64,000 bases of DNA, taken from positions 13,538,001 through 13,602,000 of the forward strand of contig CM076266.1 in NCBI GenBank assembly GCA_038380795.1, given 5' to 3'. Positions 36,772 through 51,400 of the stretch are shown piece after piece. Below the pieces are notes generated by a model. That model searched no databases. It saw only the letters and a list, made by a program, of their open reading frames with translations, and was not told the DNA's origin. The position numbers were made by a program, and so were the translations under genes. The number at the start of each line of letters is the position of its first letter. Position 1 is the stretch's first letter. This DNA comes from Pyrocephalus nanus. Lineage: Eukaryota > Chordata > Aves > Passeriformes > Tyrannidae.

Positions 36772-39700
36772 ATTTGTAGATCCATGTTTATACAGCTGTT
36801 TGTAATTATATTTGCCAGGACAGATCTGCTCTATGCTTATATGCATTCTAGTTTTACTTACACCCTCTGGCTTTTTAAGGGTCTAAATCCATCAGTGATT
36901 CCAGTACAGATTTCTAAGGGAGAATATTGTCAATTTGAAAATTACATTTAAATTTAAAAGATGTTAAGTGTGTAAATACCAAAAAGCATTCAAATTTACG
37001 TAAGCTATAAGAATATTTTCAATGCATTTAGGTTTTTCTGGCTTTGAATAAAATGTATCATGTCTCTGTGTACAGGTTCTTCTCTGTATTTCATAAAAAA
37101 AGTGGTGTAGTAACAAGACCATTGTTTATTCAAACCAAATGGGGTTTTGTAATGATCTCTCTCTTTAGGAGGGAGCCCCAGTATCTTCACAGGAGATACA
37201 TGTATATATATATTTTTTTTTGAAGTGCATACAAAGAGGAACCACTTTTTCTATAATCCTGGGATATCGCTGATTTGGCCAGAGAGTCTCAACTATTCTC
37301 AAAAAAAAAATAAAAATGAAAGAGAAGCAGCTGTTCAGTGTTGTCAAGGCTGAACAGCCTGAGCAACTACACCTAGCCTAGGAAGAGGTTTTTGAGAAAG
37401 AATTTTAAAAACATGTCAGAGAGAGATTTCTGAATTTTCTCATTTATTAAATCAAAGTATTCTTAGTGTACTGTCGCCAGTGCTGCTCTCACCACAGTCA
37501 TTATTTAGATACTGGAAGCAAAAGCAGCCTGTTGTTTAATTTACTGAAATAAGTGTAATCCATTAGTGAATAGTTGAAATTACTGTAGCAAATTGCGTTA
37601 GATAGCTCACAAAGTGACTATATAGAGCTTTGGGGAAAGCTAATCTTTTTGTTTTGGGTTATCAGAAGATTCCTTCTGATATTCTGCATAAAATTTCATC
37701 TGTTTCATATCAAATAGAGCTCTGGGTTTTTTAGCTCCAACAGTGACATTCCTTTCAAATTGCTGCTTGTGCTGTGAATTTGCAAGTGCTGGGATTGGCA
37801 GTGTAGTAGCTCCATTTTCAGTCTGCATGGAAGATGCACTAACTGTTCAGCAGAGGTCACTGTAAGTTTGTGGTTGAGACATTTTAATGCAACTTATCAA
37901 AATGTAGTATTGAAAATATTAATATTATGATTAGGAAATTCTTGTGCCTGCATTAGCTTTGAAATTAAGCACTCTGAATGTTAAGAAAGATTTTTTTTTT
38001 TTTGTCAAAGTAGAAAGTGGAGATGATTATAAGATTTCAAAGAAACTTGAATAGCCTTAAGAAATGTGGCATATACCCAGAATTCACTACTCTTTAGTAT
38101 TACTTATCAAAATTTATCCAAGTCATGACTTCTGTACATGTGCCTTCTCCTCCTTCCAAATTGTTTCATTCCTTCCATCCCCCAAAAGCCAGGTGTGTCA
38201 GTGCTCTTCTTTAGCACAAATGTTTACACCTTCCCAGAGCTCACCTCTTGCACTTACAGGCCCCAAGATGAAGACAAAAAGAAGCATGGCTTTCCTGTTT
38301 CTTTTGTGACTTACTAAAGGCAGCATTGAAATCAGCTGTAAGCTCCATCCATTTTCCAACTCTGTATGTTTTCTCTTGTTCCCTTCATCATTGCAGTAAG
38401 CTTTTTAAGCTGTGTGGCAGCAGAGTAACCTTTTGCTGCTGTTTTCCGCCCGGACTGTGTACCTCTGCCATTGTCCCTGGGGGGGATCAGTAGCAGTCCT
38501 CATCATATGCTGTTTGACAATGTTTTCCATTTTCAAACAAACTAAACCACTCATAGAGCTTCTGAAAAATGCTGATTTAAAGCTTTTTATTTTCCTACTA
38601 CCAATTGCTAATTATAACTGTGATAACCAGTCCTTGGAGAAATCTTGAAAGTCACCCTTCTTATAAAGACAACTTCCGATTCTGATTAACCAGAAAGCTA
38701 ATGAGGCTTTCGAGTCTTCTGGATTTTTCACTTGATCTTAGTTCTTCAAGGGCTTGTATAATCTTATTATGGAAATAATACCAACAGATGTTTGCAATTT
38801 TGCATCCACTGCAGCTCTATCACTGCATAGGCATGGGAGACACTGGAAGTTGATTAGCAGAGAAAAGCAGGTGGAGTTAGATTGTTGCTGCATGTTTAGA
38901 TGGAATGAGAAGGAGCTTCAATTTCATTCAAGAAATTACAGGAAGGAGGAGTTCATTTAACCAAAGACATTGCAGGGTGGAAATGATGGTTGTGAAGTTT
39001 ACACCAGGAGGAGTCTGGTTTTGGACCAGCAAATAGAGCCTTGTCCCAACATATATTCTCATTTTATGCTGACCCTTTGTCAGTCTGCAAATGTTTTTTG
39101 TGGTTTCACTGAGGTGAAGTAAACTGGAAATTCAACAGGGTGAACCTTGAAATAAATCATGCCTGTATTTGTGACTTTGAAAAAAACCAGTTTTGGTGGT
39201 TGCCAGAAACAGGAACTGTGTCATTAGTTACATGACTTGGTATGGTTCTGTGGCTTTTCAGTTGTGTTCCAGTTTAGTCATGATTGACAGTACCATACTT
39301 TGAAAGCCAGAAAACCTCTCCAAAGAATGCCCTGAGCGTGGAAGGACACGTAGTGGTCAGTGGCATTTGTGTATTCCTCCTCCAAAATGGAGTGAAGTTT
39401 TTTGAGGATGCCTCACTCCCTAAGAAGCATCTGGGGCGAAGGTGATTAGGAAAGGGATTGATCTGGCCCTCTCCGGAAAAAGAATTGTGGCTCCAGCTTT
39501 GGCAAGGAGTCAGAAATTCAGATACAATCTGGGGTAGGGTCCCAGTGGCTGGATAGGGGGCTGTAGCCACCGAAGTTGGAGATGGAAGTCTCAAACTCCT
39601 CCCCTTTTGAGGGAAACAGGTACCAAAAGGCTGGTGTGTAGATTAGAGCAGAAGTACTGATGGTTCAAAACAGAGGGTTTGAAAACAGCATTGTTGATGT

Positions 39701-42700
39701 GAACCTGATGTTCTCTGTTCCTTTCTCTGAAGGGTAATGAGGCAGAGTCAAAGGCTGGAGTGCAGTAGAGTACTGGGTTAAACATCTATGTAAAATTGAT
39801 GGCCAGAATTTAAAAAAGTATGTATCAAACTGTCAATTCCCACCCTCTCTTCAGTGTTTCTTCTCTCCAACTGCAATAGCAATAAACTGTTATGCCCCAT
39901 CTGAATATTGCATGCTCCCTTCCATTTGGATCTTCTGAATATGAACTGTGCTAATTAGGCCAACATTAAAGTAGTAACTATCCGTAAGTCAGCAAGATCA
40001 ATATTTTACTGCTAGACTAGACCTTATCAAAAATTTCCCTTTGACCAGGATACAAAATATCCTTTTAGAATTGTCATCTTGAAATATTCATGATTGTTTC
40101 TGTAAAGATGAGGTGACTGAGGTAATGCATTTGTGTCTGCATGGATAGAGAAAGGTTTTATGCAAAGCATTGATTAGAGACGAGACTTTGCTATCTGCAA
40201 GAGGCTGTATGTCCAGGGAGTGTCATTCTGTGGTAGGCCTATGCTTAAGTATTTTTCATCCTGTAATGTTTCCGTGCAGATGCAGTTTGGGATTCCTGGC
40301 ACAGGTATTTCTGATGTAAATAACTGCTGCTAAGCAGGTACAAACACCTGATCTTCCTCACAGTAAACTGACACAATTTGCAGAGCTTATGGCTTCTTTC
40401 TATGAAAGAATTTAGTGCCTTGCTGTCTTCAGGATGGAAAGATTTTGGTCTGGCCAGTTTCATGTGTTTTTGTTGTTGTTTTGGTTTGGTTTTTTAATCC
40501 TCCATACCCCAACTCCTTGACAAAGTAAATATTTTTGCTTCCAAGAGTCGTTTTGTGCATGTTAGAGAAAAGTGTGCATGTACGATTGGGCTGATTTAGG
40601 GATCTTGAAAGTGAAAAGGCATTTTTCTTTTTTATCAAAGTGCATTCTCTGTTCCAAAAATAGAAGGAAATAAGGATTGGAAACAGGCAGCTGCTCATCA
40701 GATGGTCTGAGCAGTGCTCACCTGCACGGCACCAGGGGCTCACACAGAGAAGGTGCTTCTTTAAGTCATTTCCTTTCAGCTTTTGTCAGTAAACAGAATG
40801 TTTTCAAATAGTAAAACAGAAATTGCCAACTCCTCCTCAATTAATGATATAACTTGTATCACTTTTCTGATCCAATTCCCAAACTGAGTAAACAAAAGAA
40901 GCCCCCTTAATTTGTTCTGTATTTATAGAAAGTGGCCACAATGTTGGGCTTTTCCCAATAAAATTGATGGGAAATCATACTAGTTTAACCTTTTCATACT
41001 AAGGTGTGGATGAAAACAGGAATATAATTTTAACACCTACTGTTGGGAAAATAAATTGAAAAAATTTCATACGTGACACCAGTGGTAAGTAGCATTCTGC
41101 TTGTTTTGTGTGTATTAGATACATACAAGATACGAATGGGATTTATAGAAAAAGATGTTGTTATTATCTTACTGAAATATATTTCTTATAACTGTTAACG
41201 CGGGGGTGTGATTCTGCAGTCTCTTCAGTGAATATCCACGGTCTAAGACAAATATATAAACAACAATGAAGAAAAACTGTGAAATTCAGCAGTAGTTGTG
41301 TGCTTCAAACCACAGTCCTACTCTGACTGATTATCCAAATAGGTCCCACAGGGACCTCAGCCGTGTTGCCTGCAGTCTTTTAACACAGGTAAGGCAGAAA
41401 GCACCTTCAGAATCTCAGATGCTGGCAAAATTCATGTCATCGGCAGCCTTTACAGAGACAGTGACTTCCAGCTGCTGCCTTTTGCACTGGAACATGAAAC
41501 ATTGATCCTAATCCCATTCTCCTCTTCTCCATATCCATGTAGAAAGTAATTCATTATTATTATTGCTCATTTATTATCACTTTGTTTACAAGTAGATTAT
41601 GAAAATTAAAAAATAAGAAGCTCACCATCCCAGTATTTGGTGACCAGGTGCTGCCCAGGATTCAGATAAAGTGCAGTTGAGAAAAGTGATGGAGCACCTT
41701 CCAAAGAAGCTGCTTGCTTGCTTCGTTAAATTGTCCCCTATACAAAACTGTATGTTTCTTTCAAAATAGTGCATTTAGTGGTCTTTGATATGAACAGTGA
41801 AATAAATATTTTGCTTTATATGTGCTTTTATTAGTTATTGACATTTTGGCTCTTTATGATTCTCCACATATTAATATTTAATATACAAAAGGCCAGGATC
41901 ACTTTCTCTGAGAGGGCTAGAGAATTTATAAAAGTGCCTGCCACTCCACAAAATGTACATACTCGTGGTGTGTTTGGCAGTCTTTAATGGATTTGCTTTT
42001 AATCGAGCTAGCATATTTGCAGCCAAATTTATTTGTCCTCCTGCTGGCTTCTGTAATCAAGCGTCATAAGTATGACTGTCTAGCATCATAAACTTTTTGA
42101 CAGGAATGAGTTGACTGCTACATTTCCTTTGGCATGCAGGGTCTTGGAGCTGTTAGTTACGTTAGTGCAGCAGACAGTGTAGCCTAGCCTTGGTGGGACA
42201 TGTGTCTGAACCTTCAGCAGAAGGTGGAGATTCATGTTCCTCCTTTGATTCTGCTGGGGCACAGCAGTAACCACATGTACTATGGCATTTCCTCCAGACT
42301 GGGAAATGCATACAACAGGACTGATACAGCATTTTGGACAAAATTTTGGTTTTGTGTTTACAAAAATAACTAAGGGGCATAATTCAACATAAGGACTGAA
42401 TTAGTGGAGATGAGAGCTGAGCAGATGGCTTAATACTAAGATTTATGAGTCACCTGAGATGCTGCACATGAAATACATGCATATTTCTTCCTATTCTTAG
42501 GGATATGTACACTTTTAATTCCTTATTTTGGTGTCATCTGGTCTTTTGTGACACATATTTTTATAGTAACCCAGCTGGGTAATGAAATTTTTTTGTCAAA
42601 GGTTTGCAACTGGAGCTCTAATGAAAGGTTAGCCAATTGCTGTAGGAAGTCCTTTAATTTCTATTATTGCTGCTCTTTAGGAAGTGACTGTCTCTGCTAA

Positions 42701-45602
42701 TTCCATGGCTAGCAGAAGGAATTGTGTAAGGACTTACCTGCTTCAGTGGGAAGCCAGTGGGCCTCAGTGCTGAGCATGGGTATTTGAACTAACCTGGGTG
42801 CCAAGGTCTGCAAATCACACTCCAGAACTCCTGACCTTACTGCACTCTTAAGTGCCAAAGTAGCTTCCTAAGTGCTGGGCTACTTTCTTTTTCAACAATA
42901 AGATTTATTAATTACTTTTTGCTTTATATTTATTGCTTCCATTTTTAGAAGACATTGAATTAACAGAATCTTAATTTAACAGAAAAAAACCCCTAGTTTT
43001 CTGGATGTGTTTTTTCCCTTTCTTCTTTTTATCCATGCCATGGCTTGTTTATTTTGAGGTAGGTGTGGATATATTTTCATTTCAGTTGGCTGTGTGCCTT
43101 TCCCACCCAGCTACATGAACAAGAGGGAGCACCTTTCAATTCAGAAGTTGGCAAAAATAACGGAGCAGCAAAATTCTGCCCTTGGGAAAAGGTTAGTTAT
43201 TCTTTTAAGAATGTGAGAAAAACAGCAGGTTTTGCCTTAGGGTACCAGGGTGAAAATTGGTATCTTTGCATGGGATCTGTGATTAACACGTGAAAGAACA
43301 AAGAAAACACATGGGAAGATGTACAGAAAAGTGCTACTACTTGGAGAATAGCACTATCTGCTTTTCCTTACTAGGGATTTGGGGCATTTTGGACATTCCT
43401 GGAATTTTGTAGCTAGTTCTGGATGTTGTTTCCGGTTTTCTAAAACTCACTTTTCATCTTTACTACCCTTGTTCAGAAGCACTGACATCACTAAGAAGAA
43501 TAATCTCAGTCTGGTGTAGTTTAAATTGAAAACTCATTGATCAGTGAGAAGCTGTATAAACAACATGTATGGGAATAGCTTTGTATTTTCTTATTTTATC
43601 AATAAGCAAAATGGGATAAATGATTAAATTATGAAGGATCAGAGAGTTTTAGTCTTGATCAGAGAGTGCAATAATTTATGCCATTAACCAATTCAAATAC
43701 TTGAATTTGTCACAGATCTACTGTGGCAGATGGAGGATCCCAAGGGACAATTTCCTGCAACTCAGTAGGAGCTAAAATGTAGTTCGTGATGAGATGGGCA
43801 GCAGCAGGAGAGTGCCATGCAGAGCAGCTTCAAGAGGAAGATGAGCAGCAGTCTTGCATGCTGCATTCTGGAGCAATATGACTTTTTAGCAGTGTGGATC
43901 AAATTAATATAGAAGTTAGTGCTTCTGTTGCAAAGGTTCTGTTTGGCCACACTCTTTTACAAAGCACATTAAGACGAGGAAATCTTTTATGTGGGTGTTT
44001 GCAGATCTTGAATCCAAGTTTGACATGAAGAAAACTTTTTCTTTCAAAACATTCATTGTGATATTTTTTAGTTTAGCAAACTGGGAGCTGTGGTAATAGT
44101 AGTAGTATTAGTTGTAAGTGCCTGAGTGTGTGTGCTTTCTGTGTAGATACTTAGACGCAGTGTGGAGAACTGCTGTCATGCTGTCTCTGACAATATCACA
44201 CACTTCAACTGTAATTTTTACATTGGTTTCTCGTTTATTGATTGGAGATTGTATAGGCTGTGCTAGTGGGAAATCCCAGTAAGTGCAGCAGAGGTTGAGA
44301 AATGTTGGCTTGACTGCTAGGATAAAGAAACCTTCTGTATTATTACAGAGGTCACTGAGGTTTGCAAAAATGTATGAAATGGCTGCTTTCTGGAGGCTGT
44401 ATTTATTGCAATATTTAAGATGTGATATCTATATTCCCAGAAGAGCACAGTATTCTGATGCTCTAATGACACTGTTCATAGTTAAGCTTTGTCATTATCA
44501 TTTATAGGACACAGTCAAAGAGATTAGCACTTTACAGAACTGAAGTTCCTGCTCAGAGGAGTTTTCATTCTAATTACATAATTAACATGAATCAATTGAT
44601 TAACTTTTAGACAAATGAGGATTAGCAAAATGATAAAAAAAGAATAAACTGTTAAAGTCTTATATATTGTGGTTTCTTTTTTTTATGTACAGACCTGGAC
44701 TATACTGTCTAATGGAACAGTTGTTTTACTACAAGAATTTATGTTTACACATGGAATTCCCTATGTGGATAAAACTGTTCCTCCTGGTAGGATGGAAGTC
44801 AAAAAAGTTCAAAAAATTAAGCAAAGCTAAATGACGTACTGTGACTCGTTAAATTTATAAAAATGAAATTTCAGGGAATGTACATTATGTATAATGCATA
44901 TATTGGTAAAACATTTAACATCTGTTTTATATTACTTGTACTGACACCGCTACAGCAGTTTCTCGAGGAACTTGAAATTGCTAACACAGTAACACAGTTA
45001 CATAGCTTTAAGTTACCAGGCTGCTTAGGACTTGAACATCTGTGGAGTAATTGTTTTTCTGTGATTTTTAATTCTTTCCCAATTTCCTTAGGTGGTTGAT
45101 TTTTTCTTAATTCTTTTTTTGTTTTGTTTTATTTATTTATTTTTCCATACTGACAGTTGTAGTTAGCTGCCTAATTGGAGAGTTGTTGCAAATCTTGCTT
45201 CTTCAGAGGCTTGCTAAATGGCAGTAATTGATTAACGAGAAGTGCATTAATATGTCATTATATAACCACTGAAACGTTTCTTTCCATGTCATGGTCAGTG
45301 GCTCTCATTGACCCTGCTGATTAGATTATAATTGTGAAATGTCCTACTGGAAGTTCTGAAGTTCAGGTAAGGGCAGGAAAGAAGATGCTTTTAGTGCTGT
45401 TTTATTGTCAGGCTATGTTTAAAAATAATACAGAATTTTATTGAGGAATTTCACATCTAGCATATAAATTGTTCATGGGGAAAATATTGCTTGCAAAGGT
45501 AACCTGGAATATAGACACAAAAGAATATAAACACACATTTATTCTCTGATTTCAAGAACAGGTATTTGTATTTCTCTTTTATAATACATTGCATATGTAT
45601 AG

Positions 45603-45622
45603 ATATATATATACACACACAT
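45603..45622. repeat. TA/CA dinucleotide repeat
   Basis: TATATATATA followed by CACACACAC. A compound microsatellite. Confidence 0.8.
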
Positions 45623-47600
45623 CTGAAAACTTCAGATTTTGGCAAAATTAGTCTTTTCCTATTGCTTTTATTATTTGTTTGCCTCATTCACACAGTCTCA
45701 AAAGTCTCTACCGGTATGTGTAATTTAACAACAGGTGCTCGTTTAGAATGTTAATAACTACAGAATAAGATTAAAATAATTAAGTAACCAAATGAAGCAC
45801 TTCACATGAAACAATGCCTGAATTAAAGCTTTATGTGTACATTTTAAGTTTCTATATAGTAGTTTATAAGTCTTTTCCCCCTTGAGTGTAATTTCTTGTG
45901 GCTTTGAAATGCAAACTGGAAATGACATTTAGCTTCAGCTGATTATGGAGAGCTTAGTTCTGCTGCCCAAACCTCTGTTAATGCTGTAACACATAGAAGT
46001 AGAGTATTTCCCTCAGTTTCAATTTGCATGCAGGTAAACAGGAGATAATCCACATGTTTAACCAGTGCTGTACATAAGAGGAATATTTTCAGTTATTGAC
46101 TACGGGAGAGCATGAGTGTTGGTTGGTAAAGAATTTTCTGCCCCTTTCTACTGAGTTGCATGTATTTCACTCGCTCTCTTCCAGCCTCTTCCATCTTGTC
46201 TTTTTTGTCTTGGCTCTTTTATCTCTGTAGTTCCAGTTCTTTACTCTTCTTGCTCAGGACCTTTTATTACCTGGTCCAGGTCTCTGCCCTCCCTTTCTCT
46301 GCTTTGAAAAGATTTCTTTCTTTTATCTGCCCTACTGTCATAAGCATCAATTTGAGCCATTATTAGTGAAAGTGTCTGCTGTACTTCTCATAAGAGGCAA
46401 ATATAATGAACATGCCCCCAGCAACTGATGATCCTTAGGGGAAAGTATAATCTAAATTAAAAACTTGCTGTTCTTTCTAAAGAATCAATTTCTATAGGTT
46501 CCGTCAGTGCAGGTTTTCCAAAAAATGTAAAAATCAAAAGCCATGCAAAATCAATCTGTTTGTTTTTATGGCTTTTCTGCAGCCCAAGTGAAATGCATTC
46601 AGGTTAGCTGGTTCCCATGCTGCCATCCTGTCTAAACTTTCTTCCGGGCTAGAAAACTGATAAGTATCTGATAACCACTGTGGAGACAAAACAGAAACAT
46701 AAAGATCATATGTTGTGTAATCATCCTGATTACTCTGAGCAGTTCTATGCTGCAGGTTTCACTAATCAAGATTAATTGTCATCTAGGCTACGTGAACTGC
46801 CATGTAGAGTGGATTGTAATTAAATAAAAATATAATCATTTTAACATTGTGCCACTAATATGTATTTACAATAGGTAGTACTTTTGAAAAGACTCTTATT
46901 CCCTACAGTGATTAGGAAGCTGAGTTATACTTTCTAACTGCACAGATGTTGTTAAAAGCTCATATTTCAGGTCATAAAGACTTATTATACTTGAGGTTGT
47001 ACAGCGATAGAAAAATGGTTTGTGCATCTGTCTGTTGTGTGAGACATTAAAAAAATCTGGAACAGTAGTGATTTATGGAAAACCTCACTAGCGTATGTGT
47101 GTGTATATATATATGTTTAAATATTTAAAGCTACGTATTTAAAACATATTTTATATGTGGGGTATTTATAGTGGGGTATTGCTATGAAAAAATGCTTTGA
47201 CAGGGATTTACAATTTGGAGGAAGAAAATATTTAAAAGAGTGTATAATAAGAGAATCGCCTCTGTTTCAGCTTTCTCAGCATGAGCTGACAGGTCTTGAC
47301 TTCTTTCACATGGTATCTTTGAATTTTTATCTAGAAGGGATTGTACAAATGCTTCTCTTTGAGGCTTAATGGATCAAAACGTTTTGGGGTATGTATACTC
47401 AGGTTGTTTTGTATGGGGGCCTAAATCTATATTCCAGAACATTCTGTTGTGTATTCTGACAACTAGAAATGTAATAAGCTTAAATATTTCTTCTTTTCAT
47501 AAGGAACAAGGAGTGCATCCTAGCCAACCATACAAAAGCATAAAAAAACCTAAGCATGCCAAGTGGATTTCTGCCCGTGCGCAGAAAGATTGTTTTGAGT

Positions 47601-48460
47601 GACTATTGTCTCTGCTGCACTCTTTCTGACTCTTGACCATTGCTTTTATTAGATGCTGCTTTGTTGGGTGCTTCCATCCTCATGCCACTCACAATAATGG
47701 AGCGTGTACACCCCAGAACATCTTTAAATATGCTGGCTGGGTGGGTTCTCCATTATCTGGGGCTCTGCCTCCCGGTGGCTTCCTGCCCGGGCAGGATATT
47801 ACTTGGAGAAGGTTATTTACTGACCTTGCATGGGTTCAGCGGCAGCCATGCTGGTGGTGGGAGTGTATCAAACACTTGCAGGGAGATTGTATTGATGTTT
47901 GGTGGGGGAGAAAGCCACGGTGTCATGAATAGAGCCGTCTTGTGTGCTCTGCTGAGATCTTATCTGTGAGCACCAGATACAGCGGGCTTTTTCTAAATGT
48001 GATTTTCTTTTAAAAGATGTGCATGTTAAAACCGAAGGAAATTAAATTCAAATGTGCTCTCAAGATAATATTGAGTCAAGCAAATAAATGGATAAAAGCA
48101 AGGAAGCTCTCATAATGCCAAGGGTCTTTCCTCATCCCTCACAGGCTGGCTGGGCTGCTGCAGGTGTGCTGCCTTACGTGTGGCCTTGAGGATCAGGTCC
48201 TGCTGTGCGGTCTGCAGGCCCACATTACTCAATGGAGGGACCCATGAGCAAACACTTGGTTGGGGATCCTGTTCTTCTGCTTGGAAGAGGTGTTTTTGAG
48301 CCCCATTCCCAACAGTCCCTTGTGGTTGGCCAGCACTCAGCTCTGGGTGCAGGGTGACTCCCAGGGCCCTCTGAGAATACCCTCTGTTTTCAGCATCAGA
48401 TGGACTGTAGAATGTCCCTGTTACTCTGTCATTTGAATCTAGACAATGATAATATATTTT
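47601..48460. other. GC-richer island in the intron, content unresolved
   Basis: Two overlapping plus-strand frames (99 and 109 codons, 47633-47969) and a further GC-rich block (48110-48420) stand out from the AT-rich surroundings. Neither frame shows a family, signal or splice pair that I recognise. Possible explanations are a conserved regulatory element, an old unrecognised repeat or a lncRNA exon. Confidence 0.35.
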
Positions 48461-51400
48461 TTATATAAATTATCTCAGAAAACATTACCTTTTTTAAAAA
48501 AGCATAATCTTAAATAAAAAAATGCAAAACATGTGGATTTTTTTTTTTTTTTAAAACAATCAGGATCAAGAAAGAATGCATATTTTTTTCTTTCTCAGGT
48601 CTGAATACATAACAGAGACACTTTTAAAATGGGTCTCTTTTATTTATTTGGTGTCTGTATGAAAATGTAAATACCATCCTGTGTGTCAGACAGTACTGAA
48701 ACTGCCACTCCCTTGGAGTGAGTAGCTTCACGCGACCTGAAAATGATCAAAACTGTCTTATTTTGTGGCCGACTTTGAAGATAAGTTGCTCTAAATTGCT
48801 TGTGCCTCAAACACTGCAGTGTCAGAACTCTAACTAAGGGCATTTCCCCACCCATCCCATTCCTGAGCCCCAGGTGGGTCAGAGGTGTGGGTCCCCCAGG
48901 GAGGTTGTGCTACAAGAGGGAAACAAAAAAACATTGCTCTGATTAAAACCATAATTTTTTCAACCTACAACCACACAGTATCAGAAAATTTGTTTCTTGT
49001 AACCAAATGTGGAATGAATATTATTTATGCAACCTTAGTAAGTGAGGCACTATTACTTTCCCAAGTGAATATGATTAAAACATGTTATTAAGCCTCAGCA
49101 GCTTCAGTTTTGCCCAAATTAATAAGGCTGTGAACTTTATAACCATAGTTTGAGTATTGACACTGTTACTTAGGTCCTTCTGTATCTTCTGTTTCTTATG
49201 TGATGGTGGATGCCTTTGGAGGGTACATCCAAAGAATGCCGGTTTCTGTACACATGCCTGCTCCTGTTGTCTTTTTAAAGAAGACTTCCACGCTTTTCTG
49301 TATCCATAAAATATGTGATTTCCTCCCTGTGGACATAGTAAAAAAATTGGACAGGGAACAGTTACATTTATTTAATGGCAACTGTTTAAACGGAAATTTA
49401 ACCTTGAGTATTAAATGCTTTGCTGAGGCTGGGTTTGAATAGGATGAGATGATTGCAAGAGGAAACAGATCCTTCTTGGCACTTTCCCAGGCTTCCAGGC
49501 TTGTAGAGGTGTTGCTAGTGTTGTGTGCGGTTAGTTGAGGATTTTGAAAAGGGAGAGAGTAAAACCACGTTATCAGAAGATAAAGTGCTTTATTAACCCC
49601 CATTTTCTCCTCACTGAACAAGACCAGATAGTTAGGTTTCAAACTCTTCTTAGCTCTACTTTATGTAAACTTTGGATTTCCAGGAATTTATGGTATTAAC
49701 AGTCAAAATAATAATTTGATCCAGCACTCATTACATATTGTTGCTGAATTCTAATTGTGGGGGTAAAGACGAGAAAAACCTCATTGTTTTCTGTCATCCT
49801 GTTTTGACCTTTGAGTTACTGATGTTTTTCATGCATCTGTTCAACTTCTTTTTCATGTATCTGTTTAACTTACTGGCATTGCAAGTATCTCAATTCCACT
49901 TCCTTTTAGTAAAATTGGATGGAAAAGAATTTATAATTTCCTTACTTCTTATCTTTAAATATGTTTAATCAATTTTTTTTAATTGTTAATTTTAGCTTGT
50001 ATTTGAACTTACACTATTTCCTCTTTTGGCTTTTGTAATAACAAGGATTTCCTTCGAGTTTCAAGAACAGCTTTGACTGAGATAAACAAATGTGTGTACA
50101 ATGAAACATCTTTTATGTAATTTTGTTCCCACATATGTTACAGTTTCCTCTTCATCTTTAAGTGATAGTAGTGCCTATAGGACATGTACATATATATTTT
50201 GTACACCTCCATACACACATAGCCACGTATGCTGTAACTTATGCTATTTTCTCTTAAAATCTTACGTGAACTGTTGGTTGTCTTGTTCCCTGGGAGCTGA
50301 TTTTCTTTTAAAGTTGAAGCCTTTCTAGGAGATGCAGTAAAATGAGATTATGGTTAGATTTCCACTAAGTAATCTATATGGATTGACTATGGCTGAAGGC
50401 AGTTTTATTTCCTGAACAAAAGAAATGTGACTTTCTCTGCTTGGGTTTATTACTTCTAAATTAATGTGAGTAGTGTAAATCAGAAAGGCTTAGTATGGCA
50501 AACGTAGTGCAGCTATTTAATATTTAGATGAGAAGTACTGGAACAAATGGCAACAAGGCATTTTACAAAAGTAATCATAATGCTGAAACCAAAAGTCTGT
50601 GTTGTCTCTTGGTTAGGCTTTGATTTTTATGACCAGAGAGATATTCTGGTCTTCAGGGATGGTTACCATTTATTTAGAAAATTCATATGTGATCTGACAG
50701 AGGGTCTTTATTTCAGTTGTGTTTTGATTTTTTTCACTTCCACCTTCAGAGGTTCTCTGCAACTTACTATCAGTCCTTCTGGTATAGACAGTGGGCTAAG
50801 GAAGTAGGCAAAGAAACCTTGAAAATTCAGAGAGGTAAACTACAATAAGCACTTTAATCCTACAGGACTGAAACAAAAAAGGCAACATCCACATAATTAC
50901 ATATTAGGATAAAAATATTGTGTTTTTCATAATAAAAATGCTTTGTGGAGATTATGCTCATCAAATTAAGTTTAAACATTTTGAGTTTGAGTTTATGTAT
51001 AACAGCCCACCAAAGGGGTTGGAGGAGGTCAGGTTTGGACAAAAGCTCTGTTGTCCAGATATTTATTCAGAGTGGAGGCAGTTGGCCAGTTTTAGCAATA
51101 CAGGACATCACTTGGGGACAGTTGGCACTGGAAGGACTGGTGTGGGGCTGTGTTGACTCACACTACTTTTTTCTTCTGAATGGCTCTACAACAACAGATG
51201 TGCTGGAACAAGGGTAGGAAGGAAGGTGCTGTCCATCTGGATGTATGCTTGACTAGTGGAGGAAACCAGGTAATGAAAGGAAAAGAAAGACAGTGGAAAT
51301 AAACAATAATAAAAAGTTTAAAGAAATTAATTTTGGCTTTCTCCCAGAGCTGTGAGAAAAAGCTACAAAGATTTCACAAAAGCCTTTGTTAGCCAAAAGT

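Larger units (their letters stand above)
34501..47600 (+). other. PARD3: PARD3 intron, no gene seen
   Basis: AT-rich sequence with short simple repeats (TG at 36749-36771, TA/CA at 45603-45622, GT/TA at 47098-47114). The 143-codon minus frame at 36173-36604 and an 89-codon plus frame overlap each other with no family signal. No repeat family or exon was recognised. Confidence 0.55.

Noticed and set aside
49196..49642. 148-codon minus-strand frame
   Set aside because: No recognisable domain or exon boundary, and an overlapping plus-strand frame is equally open. Consistent with chance.
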